From contig NZNT01000011.1 of the NCBI GenBank assembly GCA_002695005.1, positions 1 through 64,000 on the forward strand: DNA of 64,000 nucleotides, given 5' to 3'. Shown here piece after piece: positions 44,625-54,901 of the stretch. The notes under the pieces are model-generated. The model did no database searches. It saw nothing but the letters and a program-made list of their open reading frames with translations, and had not been told where the DNA came from. This DNA is from Maritimibacter sp. (GTDB lineage Bacteria > Pseudomonadota > Alphaproteobacteria > Rhodobacterales > Rhodobacteraceae). A program made the translations under genes and the position numbers. Each line of letters opens with the position of its first letter. The stretch's first letter is position 1.

Positions 44625-45437
44625 CTATGGTGCAGCCTGTTGCAGTTTTCCGCCCTGTCGCACCATCTCGATCCGCGTGGCCTTGCCGGTCTTGTCGTCG
44701 GTCTCGACATAGAGGCCCGAGAGCGTCGCGGACTCGTTGGCCGGGGAGAAGCGCCCCTTGACCATGCCGGTGACGAAACGGCGCAGCGGCTCGGCCTTTT
44801 CCATGCCGATCACCGAGTGGTAGTCGCCGCACATCCCGGCGTCGGTGAGATAAGCGGTGCCGCCCGGCAGGATCATCGCGTCCCCCGTGGGGACGTGGGT
44901 ATGGGTGCCGACCACCACGCTCGCGCGGCCATCGAGGAAGTGGCCCATCGCCATCTTCTCGGACGTCGCCTCGCAATGCACATCGACCAGCGTGGCCTGC
45001 ACGGCGCCGCCGAGGTTGAAGGGCTGAAGCGCCTTTTCGATCTGGCCGAACGGGTCTTCGAAGGCGCGTTTCATGAAGACGTTGCCGAGGATCTGGGCCA
45101 CGAGGATGCGCCGCCCGCGCCGGTCCTCGAACACGCGCGCGCCGCGCCCGGGCGCGTCTTTGGCGAAGTTCAGCGGCCGGATGATCCGGGTTTCGCGTTC
45201 GCAGTAGGAGAGCATTTCCTTCTGGTCGAAGGCATGGTCGCCCAAGGTGACCACGTCCGCCCCCGCCTCGAAGATGAGCTTCGCGTGGGCCTCGGTCAGC
45301 CCGGCCCCGGAGGTCGCATTCTCGCCATTGACCACCACGAAATCGAGCTTCCAGTCCTCGCGGAGGGTCGGGAGCCTGTCGGAGATGGCCTGCCGTCCGG
45401 CCCGGCCCATCACGTCGCCAAGAAAGAGTATCTTCAT
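44625..45437 (-). CDS. YmdB-family metallophosphoesterase (TIGR00282)
   Basis: A 270-residue dimetal phosphodiesterase. Metal-site motifs: FLGDVMGRAGR, VVNGENATSG, LGDHAFDQKE and GTHTHVPTGD. Homologues (B. subtilis YmdB) hydrolyse cyclic nucleotides and affect biofilm choice. Here it sits after the 5-formyl-THF cyclo-ligase gene, 63 bp away, an arrangement common in Rhodobacteraceae. Confidence 0.9.
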   Translation of the reverse strand: MKILFLGDVMGRAGRQAISDRLPTLREDWKLDFVVVNGENATSGAGLTEAHAKLIFEAGADVVTLGDHAFDQKEMLSYCERETRIIRPLNFAKDAPGRGARVFEDRRGRRILVAQILGNVFMKRAFEDPFGQIEKALQPFNLGGAVQATLVDVHCEATSEKMAMGHFLDGRASVVVGTHTHVPTGDAMILPGGTAYLTDAGMCGDYHSVIGMEKAEPLRRFVTGMVKGRFSPANESATLSGLYVETDDKTGKATRIEMVRQGGKLQQAAP

Positions 45438-45500
45438 ATGAACTGGTTACGGGTTGGTGCGGGCGGGCGCAAGCGGGCGGGCAGGTGACGCCGGGGCCGG

Positions 45501-46061
45501 TCAGTCGAAGCGCAGGGTTTCGCGTTCGGTCACGATGGCGTCGAGCGGCTGGTCGGTGGGTTCGAGCGGCAGGTCGTCCATCTCCTGCGCGCCGTAGGCA
45601 TAGCCGATGGCCACGGTCGGGCGCTGGGCCCGGAGCGCCTCCAGCGTGCGGTCGTAGAAGCCACCGCCATAGCCCAGCCGGTTGCCGGCCCGGTCGAAGG
45701 CCACGAGCGGGACGATCAGCACCTCGGGCACCACCTCGGGCCCCTCGGCGGGCCAGCTCGTGCCATAACCGCCTTCGATCAGCGGGGTCTCGGGGGTCCA
45801 GAGCCGGAATGAGAGCGGGTTGCCGCGTTTGGGCGTGACGGGCACGCCGACGGGGCCATGTTCGCACATCTCGGCCATGACGGCGCGGGAGTCGATTTCC
45901 GTCCCGATGGGGAGAAACCCGGCCAGCGGGCGGCCCCTGTAGGGCAGGAGCGCGGCCCTGAGCCGGGCCTGCGCGGCCTGATCGCGGGCGCGTTCATGCG
46001 CCCCGTCACGGGCGGCGAGGGCGCGCACGCGGGCGTCGGTCTTGTCCATCGTCACGGTCAT
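45501..46061 (-). CDS. 5-formyltetrahydrofolate cyclo-ligase
   Basis: A 186-residue ATP-dependent enzyme converting 5-formyl-THF to 5,10-methenyl-THF. Family motifs: LAGFLPIGTEID, EVLIVPLVAFDRAGNRLGYGGGFYDR. Its ATG overlaps the mgtE stop (ATGA). N-terminus is short and charged. Confidence 0.9.
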   Translation of the reverse strand: MTVTMDKTDARVRALAARDGAHERARDQAAQARLRAALLPYRGRPLAGFLPIGTEIDSRAVMAEMCEHGPVGVPVTPKRGNPLSFRLWTPETPLIEGGYGTSWPAEGPEVVPEVLIVPLVAFDRAGNRLGYGGGFYDRTLEALRAQRPTVAIGYAYGAQEMDDLPLEPTDQPLDAIVTERETLRFD

Positions 46062-47440
46062 AGAAGCACGATCCCGGCGAGGCCGAGGAAGGCGAAGAAG
46101 CCGACCACATCGGTCACGGTCGTCACGAAGGTGCCGGAGGCGAGCGCCGGGTCGATCTTGAACTTGTCGAGCAGGACGGGGACGAGCACGCCCGCGAGCC
46201 CCGCGACCATGAGGTTGATGACCATTGCTGCGGCGATCACCGCGCCCAAAAGGGGCGTTCCGAACCAGATGACGCCGACAATGCCCATGACCACCGCGAA
46301 AACCGCGCCGTTGATGAAGCCCACGGCAGCCTCGCGCCGGATCACGCGCCAGACGTTCGAGGAGGTGAGGTCGCGGGTGGCGATGGCGCGCACGGCGACG
46401 GTCAGGCTTTGGGTGCCGGCGTTGCCGCCCATCGAGGCGACGATGGGCATGAGCACGGCCAGCGCGACGAAGCCCGCGATGACGTCCTCGAACAGCGCGA
46501 TGACGAGCGAGGCGAGGATGGCGGTGCCGAGGTTCACGGCGAGCCACGGCAGGCGCGCGCGCACCGTTTCGCTCACCCGGTCGTTGAGCGAGCCGTCGCC
46601 CACACCGGCGAGGCGCAGGATGTCCTCTTCGTGTTCCTCGTCCAGGATGATCATGGCGTCGTCGATGGTGATGACGCCGACGAGCCGGTCGTCTTCGTCC
46701 ACGACGGGGGCCGAAATCAGGTGATACTGGTTGAAGGCATAGGCCACGTCGCCCTCGTCCTGATAGACGGGGATGGTGCGGAAGCTGTCCTCGGTGATCT
46801 CGGACAAGGCCGTGGTGCGGGGCGAGGCCATGATCTTGCCCAGCGTGACATAGCCGGTGGGCCGCATCCGGGGGTCCACGAGGATGACGTGGTAGAACTG
46901 GTCCGGCAGGTCGTCATGGGCGCGCATGTGGTCGATCAGGTGGCCCACGTCCCAGTGTTCGGGCGCTGCCACAAGCTCGCGCTGCATCAGGCGGCCCGCC
47001 GATTCCTCGGGGTAGGAGAGCGACTGTTCGACGGCGGCCCGGTCGGTGACGGCGAGGGCGTCGAGGATGATCTCCTGCTGCGGCTCGTCGAGATCCTCGA
47101 TCAGGTCGACGACGTCGTCGGTTTCCAGCTCCCGCACCGCGTCGGCCAGCACTTCGGGGTGCAGCGCGCCGATGACGCTTTCACGCACGCTCTCGTTCAG
47201 TTCCGAGAGGATGTCGCCGTCGAATTCCTTGCCGTAAAGCTGGACGAGACGCAGGCGCGTGTCCTCGTCGACCTGTTCCAGAAGGTCGGCGATGTCGGCC
47301 GGGTGGACCGGTTCGAGCGCCTCGATCAGCGCGTCGCTGTCACCTTCGCGCAGCGCGGTCAGCACCGGTTCGACCGTCTCCCGGTCGAGCGCGTAGTCGT
47401 CCTCTTCGTGGAGGTCTTCGGTGATCTGGTCTTCTGCCAT
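46058..47440 (-). CDS. mgtE: Magnesium transporter MgtE
   Basis: A 460-residue Mg2+ channel: N-terminal superhelical MgtE_N domain (HPADIADLLEQV), two CBS domains (about residues 145-265) that sense Mg2+, the connecting helix, and five membrane helices including the conserved pore segment LMPIVASMGGNAGTQSL. Only about 120 bp separate it from guanine deaminase, too short for a full M-box riboswitch, and none was recognised. Confidence 0.95.
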   Translation of the reverse strand: MAEDQITEDLHEEDDYALDRETVEPVLTALREGDSDALIEALEPVHPADIADLLEQVDEDTRLRLVQLYGKEFDGDILSELNESVRESVIGALHPEVLADAVRELETDDVVDLIEDLDEPQQEIILDALAVTDRAAVEQSLSYPEESAGRLMQRELVAAPEHWDVGHLIDHMRAHDDLPDQFYHVILVDPRMRPTGYVTLGKIMASPRTTALSEITEDSFRTIPVYQDEGDVAYAFNQYHLISAPVVDEDDRLVGVITIDDAMIILDEEHEEDILRLAGVGDGSLNDRVSETVRARLPWLAVNLGTAILASLVIALFEDVIAGFVALAVLMPIVASMGGNAGTQSLTVAVRAIATRDLTSSNVWRVIRREAAVGFINGAVFAVVMGIVGVIWFGTPLLGAVIAAAMVINLMVAGLAGVLVPVLLDKFKIDPALASGTFVTTVTDVVGFFAFLGLAGIVLL

Positions 47441-47563
47441 TTGACACCCCGCCTGTGGTCGCGGCGACATTAGGGGAAGGTGTCGCGGAGATACAGGGTT
47501 AAACCCGTGGACCTCGCCCGATGTGCGGCATAGTTTCGCCGGGGTAACGACGTGCGGACAGAC

Positions 47564-48850
47564 ATGAAACTCATCCTCGGCCAGACCCTTTCGTTCATCG
47601 CGGACCCGTTCGCGGAAACCCCGGAGATGTCGGCCCTGTGGGACCGGCGGTCGGGCGTCGTCGTGGACGACACCACCGGCACGATCATCGAGGTCGGGCC
47701 GGCGGACACGCTCAAGCGCCTCTGGGCCAATGCCGACATCGAGGACCACGGTGACGGGCTGATCCTGCCCGGCTTCATCGACGCGCATGCGCATTATCCG
47801 CAGACGGGGATCGTGGCGAGCTGGGGCAAGCGGCTGATCGACTGGCTCAACACCTACACCTTTCCCGAAGAGGCGCGCTTCGGCGATCCCGGTTACACCG
47901 CCGAGGTGGCAGCGCGCTATTTCGACATCGTGCTGGCGAACGGGACGACCACGACCGCGAGTTTCTGCACGATCCATCCCGAAAGCGTGGGCGCCTATTT
48001 CGCCGAGGCGCAGAAGCGGGGGATGCGCGTGGTCGGCGGCAAGACCTGCATGGACCGCAACGCGCCGGACGATCTGCGCGACACGGCGCAGTCGGCCTAT
48101 GACGACTCGCAGCGGCTGATCGCGCGCTGGCACGGGCAGGGGCGGCTGACCTACGCGATCACGCCACGTTTCGCGCCGACCTCGACGCCTGAACAGCTCG
48201 AGGCGCTGGGCGCGCTTTGGGGTGAGCACCCGACCTGCCTTATGCAGACGCATCTGTCTGAGCAGACCGAGGAAATCGAGTGGGTCATGGGGATGTATCC
48301 CGAGGCCACGGATTACACCGACATCTACGACCGGTTCGGCCTGTTGGGTGAGGGTGCGCTGATGGGGCACGCGATCCACCTGTCACAGCGGGAGCGGGCG
48401 CGGCTTCTGGAGGCGGGCGCGAGCCTGATCCATTGTCCGACATCCAACACCTTCATCGGGTCCGGGCTGTTCGACATGGCCGGGCTGCGCGCGGCTGGGC
48501 ACCGCGTGGGGCTGGCGACGGACACCGGGGGCGGCTCGTCATTCTCGATGCTGCGCACGATGGCCGCGGCCTATGAGGTCGGGCAGCTTCGCGGCACGGC
48601 GCTCCACCCCGCGCAGCTTCTCTGGCTCGCCACGGCGGGCAGCGCCGAGGCGTTGGGGATGACAGGCGTGATCGGCACGCTTGCGCCGGATGCCGAGGCG
48701 GACCTCGTGGTTCTGGACCTCGCCTCGACGCCCGCCATCGCGCAGCGCGCTGACCGGGCCGAGTCGATCTGGGAGCAGCTCTTTCCGACGCTCATGATGG
48801 GCGACGACCGGGCGGTTGCCGCGACCTATGTTGCCGGGCAACGGATGTAG
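47564..48850 (+). CDS. guaD: Guanine deaminase
   Basis: A 428-residue Zn amidohydrolase converting guanine to xanthine. Metal ligands: DAHAHYPQ, QTHLSEQTEE, MGHAIHLS, and LATDTGGGSSFSM. These are the GuaD-specific contexts. ATG 47564 is preferred; GTG 47552 would add four residues. It is divergent from mgtE. Confidence 0.92.
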   Translation: MKLILGQTLSFIADPFAETPEMSALWDRRSGVVVDDTTGTIIEVGPADTLKRLWANADIEDHGDGLILPGFIDAHAHYPQTGIVASWGKRLIDWLNTYTFPEEARFGDPGYTAEVAARYFDIVLANGTTTTASFCTIHPESVGAYFAEAQKRGMRVVGGKTCMDRNAPDDLRDTAQSAYDDSQRLIARWHGQGRLTYAITPRFAPTSTPEQLEALGALWGEHPTCLMQTHLSEQTEEIEWVMGMYPEATDYTDIYDRFGLLGEGALMGHAIHLSQRERARLLEAGASLIHCPTSNTFIGSGLFDMAGLRAAGHRVGLATDTGGGSSFSMLRTMAAAYEVGQLRGTALHPAQLLWLATAGSAEALGMTGVIGTLAPDAEADLVVLDLASTPAIAQRADRAESIWEQLFPTLMMGDDRAVAATYVAGQRM

Positions 48851-48905
48851 GGAATATCGGATTCCGGATGCTTTTCGCTTGAGTTTCAGCCCTCGTTAAC
48901 AATTC

Positions 48906-49601
48906 TTGTCGCAAAACGACAAGAAGTTGAGCGGGCAGATGCACAAGGAAACCATTTCACTGATGAAAAAGGCCTTCGCCAAGCATGTGGCGGCGCGCGA
49001 ACCCGGACGGGTTCTGGACGTCGGCTCGGTCGGGAAGCGCCGCTGGTTCCGTGGCATCTGGGAAGAGGGCGGCTGGACCTATGACGGCATGGACTTGAAG
49101 GCCGGTCCGAATGTGGATGTCGTGCTTGAAGACCCTTGGCGTTTCGACATCGCGGACGGGACGTATGACGCCGTGATCTCGGGCAACATGCTCGAGCATA
49201 ACGAGTTCTTCTGGCTGACATTCCTTGAAATGTCGCGGGTGCTGAAGATGGGTGGTGTCATGGTCCATGTCGCCCCCTCGCGCGGGCCGGAACACCGCGA
49301 CCCGCAGGATTGCTGGCGCTGGTATCGCGACGGGATGTTCGCGATGGCGAAATGGGGCGGGTTCGAATGTCGCGAGACGACGACGGACTGGTCCGATGAA
49401 CACATCGAATACTATCAGCAGAAGAACAAGGCGCGGGCCAAGCGGCTGACACGCACGCGGCGCCACACGGATAATTTCTGGGGCGATACCATTGGGGTTT
49501 TCGTGAAGGTCACCGAGACCGCGGATACGATGGGCATGAATTACATCCGGCAGTTCGCGGCGCGTCACCCGGAAAAGACCGAAATCCTCGCCGCAGAATA
49601 G
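48906..49601 (+). CDS. SAM-dependent methyltransferase, type 11-like
   Basis: A 231-residue protein with a class I methyltransferase core: VLDVGSVGKRRWFRG, YDGMDLKAGPNVDVVLEDPW, and DAVISGNMLEH. The C-terminal part ends in KTEILAAE. Substrate unknown. The start is uncertain: TTG 48906, TTG 48927 or ATG 48939 are possible, none with a strong SD; I list the longest. Confidence 0.75.
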   Translation: MSQNDKKLSGQMHKETISLMKKAFAKHVAAREPGRVLDVGSVGKRRWFRGIWEEGGWTYDGMDLKAGPNVDVVLEDPWRFDIADGTYDAVISGNMLEHNEFFWLTFLEMSRVLKMGGVMVHVAPSRGPEHRDPQDCWRWYRDGMFAMAKWGGFECRETTTDWSDEHIEYYQQKNKARAKRLTRTRRHTDNFWGDTIGVFVKVTETADTMGMNYIRQFAARHPEKTEILAAE

Positions 49602-49635
49602 CGGCGCGGCGGCTGTCCGGTTTCGGGTGGGAATT

Positions 49636-49711
<76 letters not shown>

Positions 49712-49769
49712 AACGCGGTGCTATCTGGAGGTTTCCGCCCGAACTGTCAAGCGTGTTTCGGGGCCGAAA

Positions 49770-50216
49770 TCAGGCCCCGACCTTCGCCTTCGAGCGCACG
49801 AAGTCCTCGATCTGCGCGGCGCGGATCGCCCCGGCCTGCCGGGCCACTTCGCGCCCTTTCTGGTAAAGGATCAGCGCCGGGATACCGCGGATGTTGTTCT
49901 TCATCGACACCTTGGGAAAGTCCTCGGTGTTGATCTTGGCGAGCCGCGCATGAGGGGCGAGCGCCTGGGCGGCCTTTTGGAACTCCGGCGCCATCATCCG
50001 GCAGGGGCCGCACCACGGCGCCCAGAAATCGACGAGCAATGGCAGGTCGTCGGCCTTGGCCGCTTTGGCGAGCGTCGCGGGATCAAGCTCGCGCACCTTG
50101 CCGTCGATAAGCTTCGCGCCGCAGGTGCCGCATTTCGGCCCCGCGCCGAGCTTGTCCTCAGGCGCGCGGTTGAGCGCCCCGCAGTCGAGACAGGTGAGTT
50201 TGACGTGTTTGGCCAT
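49770..50216 (-). CDS. trxC: Thioredoxin 2 (TrxC type)
   Basis: A 148-residue thioredoxin with an N-terminal Zn-binding segment (CLDCGALNRAP ... CGTCGAK) and active site WAPWCGPC, the TrxC layout. RGIPALILYQKG carries the cis-proline. It reduces disulfides and is often induced by peroxide in other bacteria. Confidence 0.94.
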   Translation of the reverse strand: MAKHVKLTCLDCGALNRAPEDKLGAGPKCGTCGAKLIDGKVRELDPATLAKAAKADDLPLLVDFWAPWCGPCRMMAPEFQKAAQALAPHARLAKINTEDFPKVSMKNNIRGIPALILYQKGREVARQAGAIRAAQIEDFVRSKAKVGA

Positions 50217-50287
50217 GACGTGCCCTCGAATTATATTCTATCCGATGAATATGTAGGGTGCGAACCCCGCACATCAAGGAGGCCGAT

Positions 50288-50473
50288 ATGCGAAACTGGG
50301 CCGATCTGCCAGCCGAAGAACAGCGCGTCCTGCGCGAGGCCTATCAGGCAGAGTTGGACCGTGCGCCGAGAACCTGCACGCTGGACGAAAAAATCCTGCG
50401 GTTCGCGGCGTGGCTTGCCGAGCGGGATGTGGCCTTCTCAGCCGCGGACCTTTCCCCTAGACAGTCCGGGTAG
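50288..50473 (+). CDS. Small conserved-looking protein, 61 residues
   Basis: MRNWADLPAEEQRVLREAYQ begins a short charged, helical protein; AGGAGG sits 8 nt before ATG 50288, which supports translation. No family recognised. It precedes the geranylgeranyl-reductase-like gene by 16 bp and may be co-transcribed with it. Confidence 0.6.
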   Translation: MRNWADLPAEEQRVLREAYQAELDRAPRTCTLDEKILRFAAWLAERDVAFSAADLSPRQSG

Positions 50474-50489
50474 CTTGCGGGAGTCCTCC

Positions 50490-51677
50490 ATGACCGACCA
50501 GAGTTTCGATGTCGTCGTGATCGGCGCAGGGCCTGCCGGCTCCGCCGCCGCGCGTCGGGCCTGCGACCTTGGCTTGTCGGTTGCACTGATCGACAAGGCC
50601 GTGTTCCCGCGCCCCAAACTGTGCGGTGCGCTGGTCAGTCCGCGTGGCAACAAGGCGGTCAGGCGGGTCTTCGACATGGAGATGACGCCGGAGATGTACC
50701 TCGTCTCGCGGCAGGTGGCGTTCAAATGGGACGGGGAGGAGCTCAACCGGTTCGATGCGCCCTATGACCTGACCTATACCTATCGGCTGGATTTCGACCA
50801 TTGGCTGCAACGGGCCGCTGTCGCGGCTGGGGCCGTGGACATGCAAGGCACGCGGGTCGAGCGGATCCTGGACGGCGAAAGCGCGATCGTGCTCGCAGAC
50901 GGCACGCGCATTGGCTACGGCGTGTTGGTGGGCGCGGACGGGGCCGCTTCGCCCGTGGCCAAGCATATCCTCGGCGCGGCCTTCGACCCCGAGAAGATCG
51001 GCTTCGCCTTCGAGACGGAAGTGCCGGGGGGGTGCGAGGCCGAGGCGCTGATGTCCATCGATTTCGACATCGTGCGCTGGGGCTATGGCTGGAACTTCCC
51101 CAAGGCCGGGAGCCGGACCATCGGGCTGGGCGCGATCCGGTCAGTGGATCAGGACCTCAAGGCGCTGATGGCGCGCTATCTGGCGCACGAAGGCGTGGAT
51201 GCGGCGAGCGTGACGATCAAGGGCGCGCATATCCCGCTGGGTGATTTCAAGGAGCATCCGGGCAAGGGCAACATCCTTCTCGTGGGCGACGCGGCCGGGT
51301 TCGTGGACGGGATCACCGGGGAGGGTATCGCGCTCGCCATCGAGAGCGGGGCCGAGGCCGCCGAGGCCGCCGCGCAGGTGATCGCCGAGGGTCGTGTGCA
51401 GCGGGCCGACCGGGCCTATGTCCGCCGGATCAGGTATATCCAGTCGGACCTCGAACGCGTTCGGCGGCTGCGCGTGATCGCCTACAAGTCGGCCATGCGC
51501 GACCTGTTCAGGGAGAAGCTGCGCACCTCGGACCTGATGCGTTCGTCGCTGTTCGAGGTTCTGGCGGGGGAAGCGACCTATGCGGATATCGAGAAGAAGG
51601 TGGCCAAGCGCGCCTTCATGTCGGTCGCGCGGGGGCTGTCGTCCTGGCCATCCAAACTGTCGCGCCGCGCGGGCTGA
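50490..51677 (+). CDS. Geranylgeranyl reductase family FAD oxidoreductase
   Basis: A 395-residue flavoprotein: VVVIGAGPAGSAAARR at the N-terminus, PRPKLCGALVSPRG, LVGADGAASPVAK, and LVGDAAGFVDGITGEGIALAIESG. This is the ChlP/BchP-like family that reduces isoprenoid double bonds. No other photosynthesis genes are in the window, so a role in bacteriochlorophyll is not supported; membrane lipid or quinone tails are alternatives. Confidence 0.86.
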   Translation: MTDQSFDVVVIGAGPAGSAAARRACDLGLSVALIDKAVFPRPKLCGALVSPRGNKAVRRVFDMEMTPEMYLVSRQVAFKWDGEELNRFDAPYDLTYTYRLDFDHWLQRAAVAAGAVDMQGTRVERILDGESAIVLADGTRIGYGVLVGADGAASPVAKHILGAAFDPEKIGFAFETEVPGGCEAEALMSIDFDIVRWGYGWNFPKAGSRTIGLGAIRSVDQDLKALMARYLAHEGVDAASVTIKGAHIPLGDFKEHPGKGNILLVGDAAGFVDGITGEGIALAIESGAEAAEAAAQVIAEGRVQRADRAYVRRIRYIQSDLERVRRLRVIAYKSAMRDLFREKLRTSDLMRSSLFEVLAGEATYADIEKKVAKRAFMSVARGLSSWPSKLSRRAG

Positions 51678-51684
51678 GGGTTTC

Positions 51685-51775
51685 CCAATAGCGCGCGGCT
51701 GACGCCGCGCACAGGTTTTGCGCGGCCCCGCCGATGGCAGGGCCACGCGGCGGGCGCTCTTGTTCGACATTTGGG
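51685..51775 (+). repeat. GC-rich intergenic module X, copy 2
   Basis: GCGCGCGGCTGACGCCGCGC, then TTTTGCGCGGCCCC and CACGCGGCGGGCGC, matching the order at 23632-23725 and 58325-58395. It is again followed by the 140-bp element. Confidence 0.6.
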
Positions 51776-51798
51776 AGGGCTGGCCGGTTCGGTCCATT

Positions 51799-51938
51799 TG
51801 CTGGGGAGGCGCTTGAGGGGGCGGTGTGCCCCTCAAGTCGCCATTTCAATGGTGGGGCGAGTCGCCGGCGCGTCAAGGACGGGCCGCGCCGGGGGCGCGG
51901 TCGGCTGCGCCGATCCTTGACCCGCCGCCGACTCGCGG
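51799..51938 (-). repeat. 140-bp hairpin element, copy B
   Basis: Second copy of the element at 23741-23880 (7 differences, none in the last 83 bases). It begins 6 nt after the gcvP stop when read on the minus strand, the same placement as copy A after its gene. Confidence 0.92.
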
Positions 51939-51944
51939 TGCGGG

Positions 51945-54791
51945 TTATTCCGCCGCTTCCGCGTAGGCCTCGAGCGGCGGACAGATGCAGACGAGGTTGC
52001 GGTCGCCGTAGGCATTGTCGACACGGTTGACCGGGGGCCAGTACTTGTCGACCCGGAAGGCGCCCGGCGGGAAGCAGCCCTGTTCCCGCGAGTAGGGCCG
52101 GTTCCAGTCGCCCACGAGGTCTTCGACCGTGTGTGGGGCGTGCTTGAGCGGGTTGCCGTCGCGGTCGGCGCGGCCCTCTTCGATCTCGCGGATTTCGGCG
52201 CGGATGGCGAGCATGGCGTCGCAGAAGCGGTCGAGTTCCGCCTTGGTCTCCGACTCCGTGGGTTCGACCATGAGGGTGCCCGCGACCGGCCAGCTCATCG
52301 TCGGGGCGTGGAAGCCGCAGTCCATCAGCCGCTTGGCGATGTCGTCCACCGTGACACTTGCGCTGTCGGCGAAAGGCCGGGTGTCGATGATGCATTCATG
52401 CGCCACATGGCCCGTCGGCCCCTTGTAGAGCACGTCATAGGCACCCTTGAGCCGGGCCGCGATGTAGTTGGCGTTGAGGATCGCCACACGGCTCCCCTGT
52501 GTGAGGCCGTCGCCGCCCATCATCAGGATATAGGCCCAGGAGATCGGCAGGATGGAGGCGGAGCCGAAGGGGGCCGAGGACACCGCGCCGAGGTCGCCCG
52601 AGAAGGGGTCGGAGGGCAGGTGGGGCGCGAGGTGGGCCTTGACCCCGATGGGCCCCATGCCGGGGCCGCCACCGCCGTGCGGGATCGCGAAGGTCTTGTG
52701 CAGGTTCAGGTGGCTGACGTCGCCACCCAGATCGCCCAGCTTCACGAGGCCCACGAGCGCGTTGAGGTTGGCGCCGTCGATATAGACCTGTCCGCCGTGC
52801 TCATGGGTGATCGCGCAGACGTCGCGCACGGTTTCTTCGAACACGCCGTGGGTGGAGGGGTAGGTAATCATCGTGGCGGCGAGCCGGTCGCCCGCCTTCG
52901 CGGCCTTGGCGCGGAAATCGTCGAGGTCAATGTCACCGTTTTCGGCGGAGTTTACCACGACCACCTCCATCCCGACCATGTGGGCCGAGGCCGGGTTGGT
53001 GCCATGCGCGCTCATCGGGATGAGGCAGACGTTACGCTCGGACTGGCCGTTGGCGGCGTGATAGGCCGCGATGGTCAACAGACCCGCATATTCGCCCTGC
53101 GCGCCGGAATTGGGCTGCATCGACATGGCGTCGTAGCCGGTGATGGTGCAGAGCTTGGACTTCAGGTCCTCGATCAGCGCGTGGTAGCCGCGCGCCTGCC
53201 CTTTGGGGGCGAGCGGGTGGAGCATTGCGAATTCGCGCCAGGAGATCGGCATCATCTCGGCCGCCGCGTTGAGCTTCATCGTGCAGGAGCCGAGCGGGAT
53301 CATCGCGCGGTCCAGCGCGAGGTCGCGGTCGGCGAGGCGGCGCATGTAGCGCATCATCTCGGTCTCGGCGCGGTTCATGTGGAAGACCGGGTGGGTCAGG
53401 TAGTCGCTGTCACGCAGGAGCGGGTCGGGCAGGCGGTAATCGGTGTCGCTGTCGTCGTCCTGCGCTTCGATCCCGAAGGCGCGCCAGACGGCCTCGATCG
53501 TCTCCGAGCGGATCGCTTCGTCCATCGTGATCGCCACATGCGTCTTGCCAACGGGTCGCAGATTCACGCCCTCGCGCCGGGCCGCGTGGATGACGCCCTT
53601 TTGCAGCAGACCCACCTCGACGATGAAGGTGTCGAAGAAGGCCGCGGGACCGATGGTGAACCCGGCTTTCTCCAGCTTCTTGGCACAGCGCAGGGCCTTG
53701 CGGTGCACGCTTTGCGCGATGGCCTTGAGCCCCTCGGGGCCGTGGAAAACGGCATAGAAGCTCGCCATGACGGCCAGCAGGGCCTGGGCGGTGCAGACGT
53801 TGGACGTGGCTTTCTCGCGCCGGATGTGCTGCTCGCGCGTCTGGAGGGCGAGGCGGTAGGCCTTGTTGCCGCGCGCATCCACGCTGACGCCGACGATCCG
53901 GCCCGGCATGTTGCGCTTGTAGGCGTCCTTGGTGGCCATGTAGGCGGCATGAGGACCGCCGTAGGCCATCGGCACGCCGAAGCGCTGGGTCGTGCCCACG
54001 GCGATGTCCGCGCCCATCGCGCCGGGCTCCTTGAGCACCGTGAGGGCGAGCGGGTCGGCGGCGACGATGCCGATGGCGCGGGCGGCGTGGAGGGCTTCGA
54101 TCTCGGGGGTGAAGTCGCGCACCTCGCCCAGCGTGCCGGGATACTGGAAGATCGCGCCGAAGACCGCCTCGGGGTCGACATCGTCGGGCGCGCCCACCGT
54201 GATCTCGATGCCCAGCGGCGCGGCGCGGGTCTTCATCACGGCGATGTTCTGTGGGTGGCAGTTCTCGTCGATAAAGAACCCCTTGGCTTTTGACTTGGCC
54301 ACGCGCTGCGCCATGGTCATCGCCTCGGCGCAGGCGGTGGATTCATCGAGGAGCGAGGCATTGGCGACCTCGAGCCCCGTGAGGTCGGTGATCATCGTCT
54401 GGAAGTTCAGGAGCGCCTCAAGCCGCCCTTGCGAAATCTCTGGCTGGTAGGGGGTGTAGGCCGTGTACCACGCCGGGTTTTCGAGGATATTGCGCTGGAT
54501 CGCGGGGGGCGTGACCGTGCCGTGGTAGCCCTGACCCAGAAGCGAGGTGAGCACGGTGTTCTCTTCGGCCGTCACGCGCATCCGGTGGAGCATCTCGCGC
54601 TCTGACAGCGGTGCGCCGAAGTCCAGCGGCTCCGACTGGCGCAGGCTTTTCGGGATCGTCGCGTCGATCAGGGCGTCGAGGCTGTCCGCGCCGATGGCCG
54701 CCAGCATCTCGTCCATCTCTGCGGGCGACGGGCCGATGTGGCGCCGGTTCGCGAAGTCGTAGGGGTCATAGCCGGTCGGGGTGAACGTCAT
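51945..54791 (-). CDS. gcvP: Glycine dehydrogenase (decarboxylating), P protein
   Basis: A 948-residue single-chain P protein of the glycine cleavage system. It carries the N- and C-terminal PLP-enzyme halves; [10 protein letters not shown] and [21 protein letters not shown] with the PLP Lys are in the second half. ATG 54791 has AAGGA 8 nt upstream. Last gene of gcvT-gcvH-gcvP. Confidence 0.96.
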   Translation of the reverse strand: MTFTPTGYDPYDFANRRHIGPSPAEMDEMLAAIGADSLDALIDATIPKSLRQSEPLDFGAPLSEREMLHRMRVTAEENTVLTSLLGQGYHGTVTPPAIQRNILENPAWYTAYTPYQPEISQGRLEALLNFQTMITDLTGLEVANASLLDESTACAEAMTMAQRVAKSKAKGFFIDENCHPQNIAVMKTRAAPLGIEITVGAPDDVDPEAVFGAIFQYPGTLGEVRDFTPEIEALHAARAIGIVAADPLALTVLKEPGAMGADIAVGTTQRFGVPMAYGGPHAAYMATKDAYKRNMPGRIVGVSVDARGNKAYRLALQTREQHIRREKATSNVCTAQALLAVMASFYAVFHGPEGLKAIAQSVHRKALRCAKKLEKAGFTIGPAAFFDTFIVEVGLLQKGVIHAARREGVNLRPVGKTHVAITMDEAIRSETIEAVWRAFGIEAQDDDSDTDYRLPDPLLRDSDYLTHPVFHMNRAETEMMRYMRRLADRDLALDRAMIPLGSCTMKLNAAAEMMPISWREFAMLHPLAPKGQARGYHALIEDLKSKLCTITGYDAMSMQPNSGAQGEYAGLLTIAAYHAANGQSERNVCLIPMSAHGTNPASAHMVGMEVVVVNSAENGDIDLDDFRAKAAKAGDRLAATMITYPSTHGVFEETVRDVCAITHEHGGQVYIDGANLNALVGLVKLGDLGGDVSHLNLHKTFAIPHGGGGPGMGPIGVKAHLAPHLPSDPFSGDLGAVSSAPFGSASILPISWAYILMMGGDGLTQGSRVAILNANYIAARLKGAYDVLYKGPTGHVAHECIIDTRPFADSASVTVDDIAKRLMDCGFHAPTMSWPVAGTLMVEPTESETKAELDRFCDAMLAIRAEIREIEEGRADRDGNPLKHAPHTVEDLVGDWNRPYSREQGCFPPGAFRVDKYWPPVNRVDNAYGDRNLVCICPPLEAYAEAAE

Positions 54792-54845
54792 GTGCGTTTC
54801 CTTCAAGCGATACGGCGCGCGCGGTCAGTCGCGGCGACAGGGAAG

Positions 54846-54895
54846 CAGAAAAAGTGAAAACGGTCGCAGGTCCGGATGTGCGGGCGCGACCGTTT
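54846..54895 (-). terminator. Terminator-like hairpin between gcvH and gcvP
   Basis: On the minus strand AAACGGTCGC (54895-54886), loop of 18, GCGACCGTTT (54867-54858), then TCACTTTTTC. The 10-bp perfect stem and T-run would lower gcvP transcription relative to gcvT/gcvH. Confidence 0.65.
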
Positions 54896-54901
54896 CCGGG
54901 G

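Noticed and set aside
47441-47563. M-box riboswitch before mgtE
   Set aside because: Only about 120 bp between divergent genes and no recognisable M-box elements.
46058-48379. 773-codon frame extending mgtE upstream
   Set aside because: The N-terminal 313 residues are antisense to guanine deaminase; mgtE has a proper start at 47440.
50490-51677. Photosynthesis gene bchP
   Set aside because: Family membership fits, but no other bch, crt or puf gene is in the window, so the specific name is not supported.
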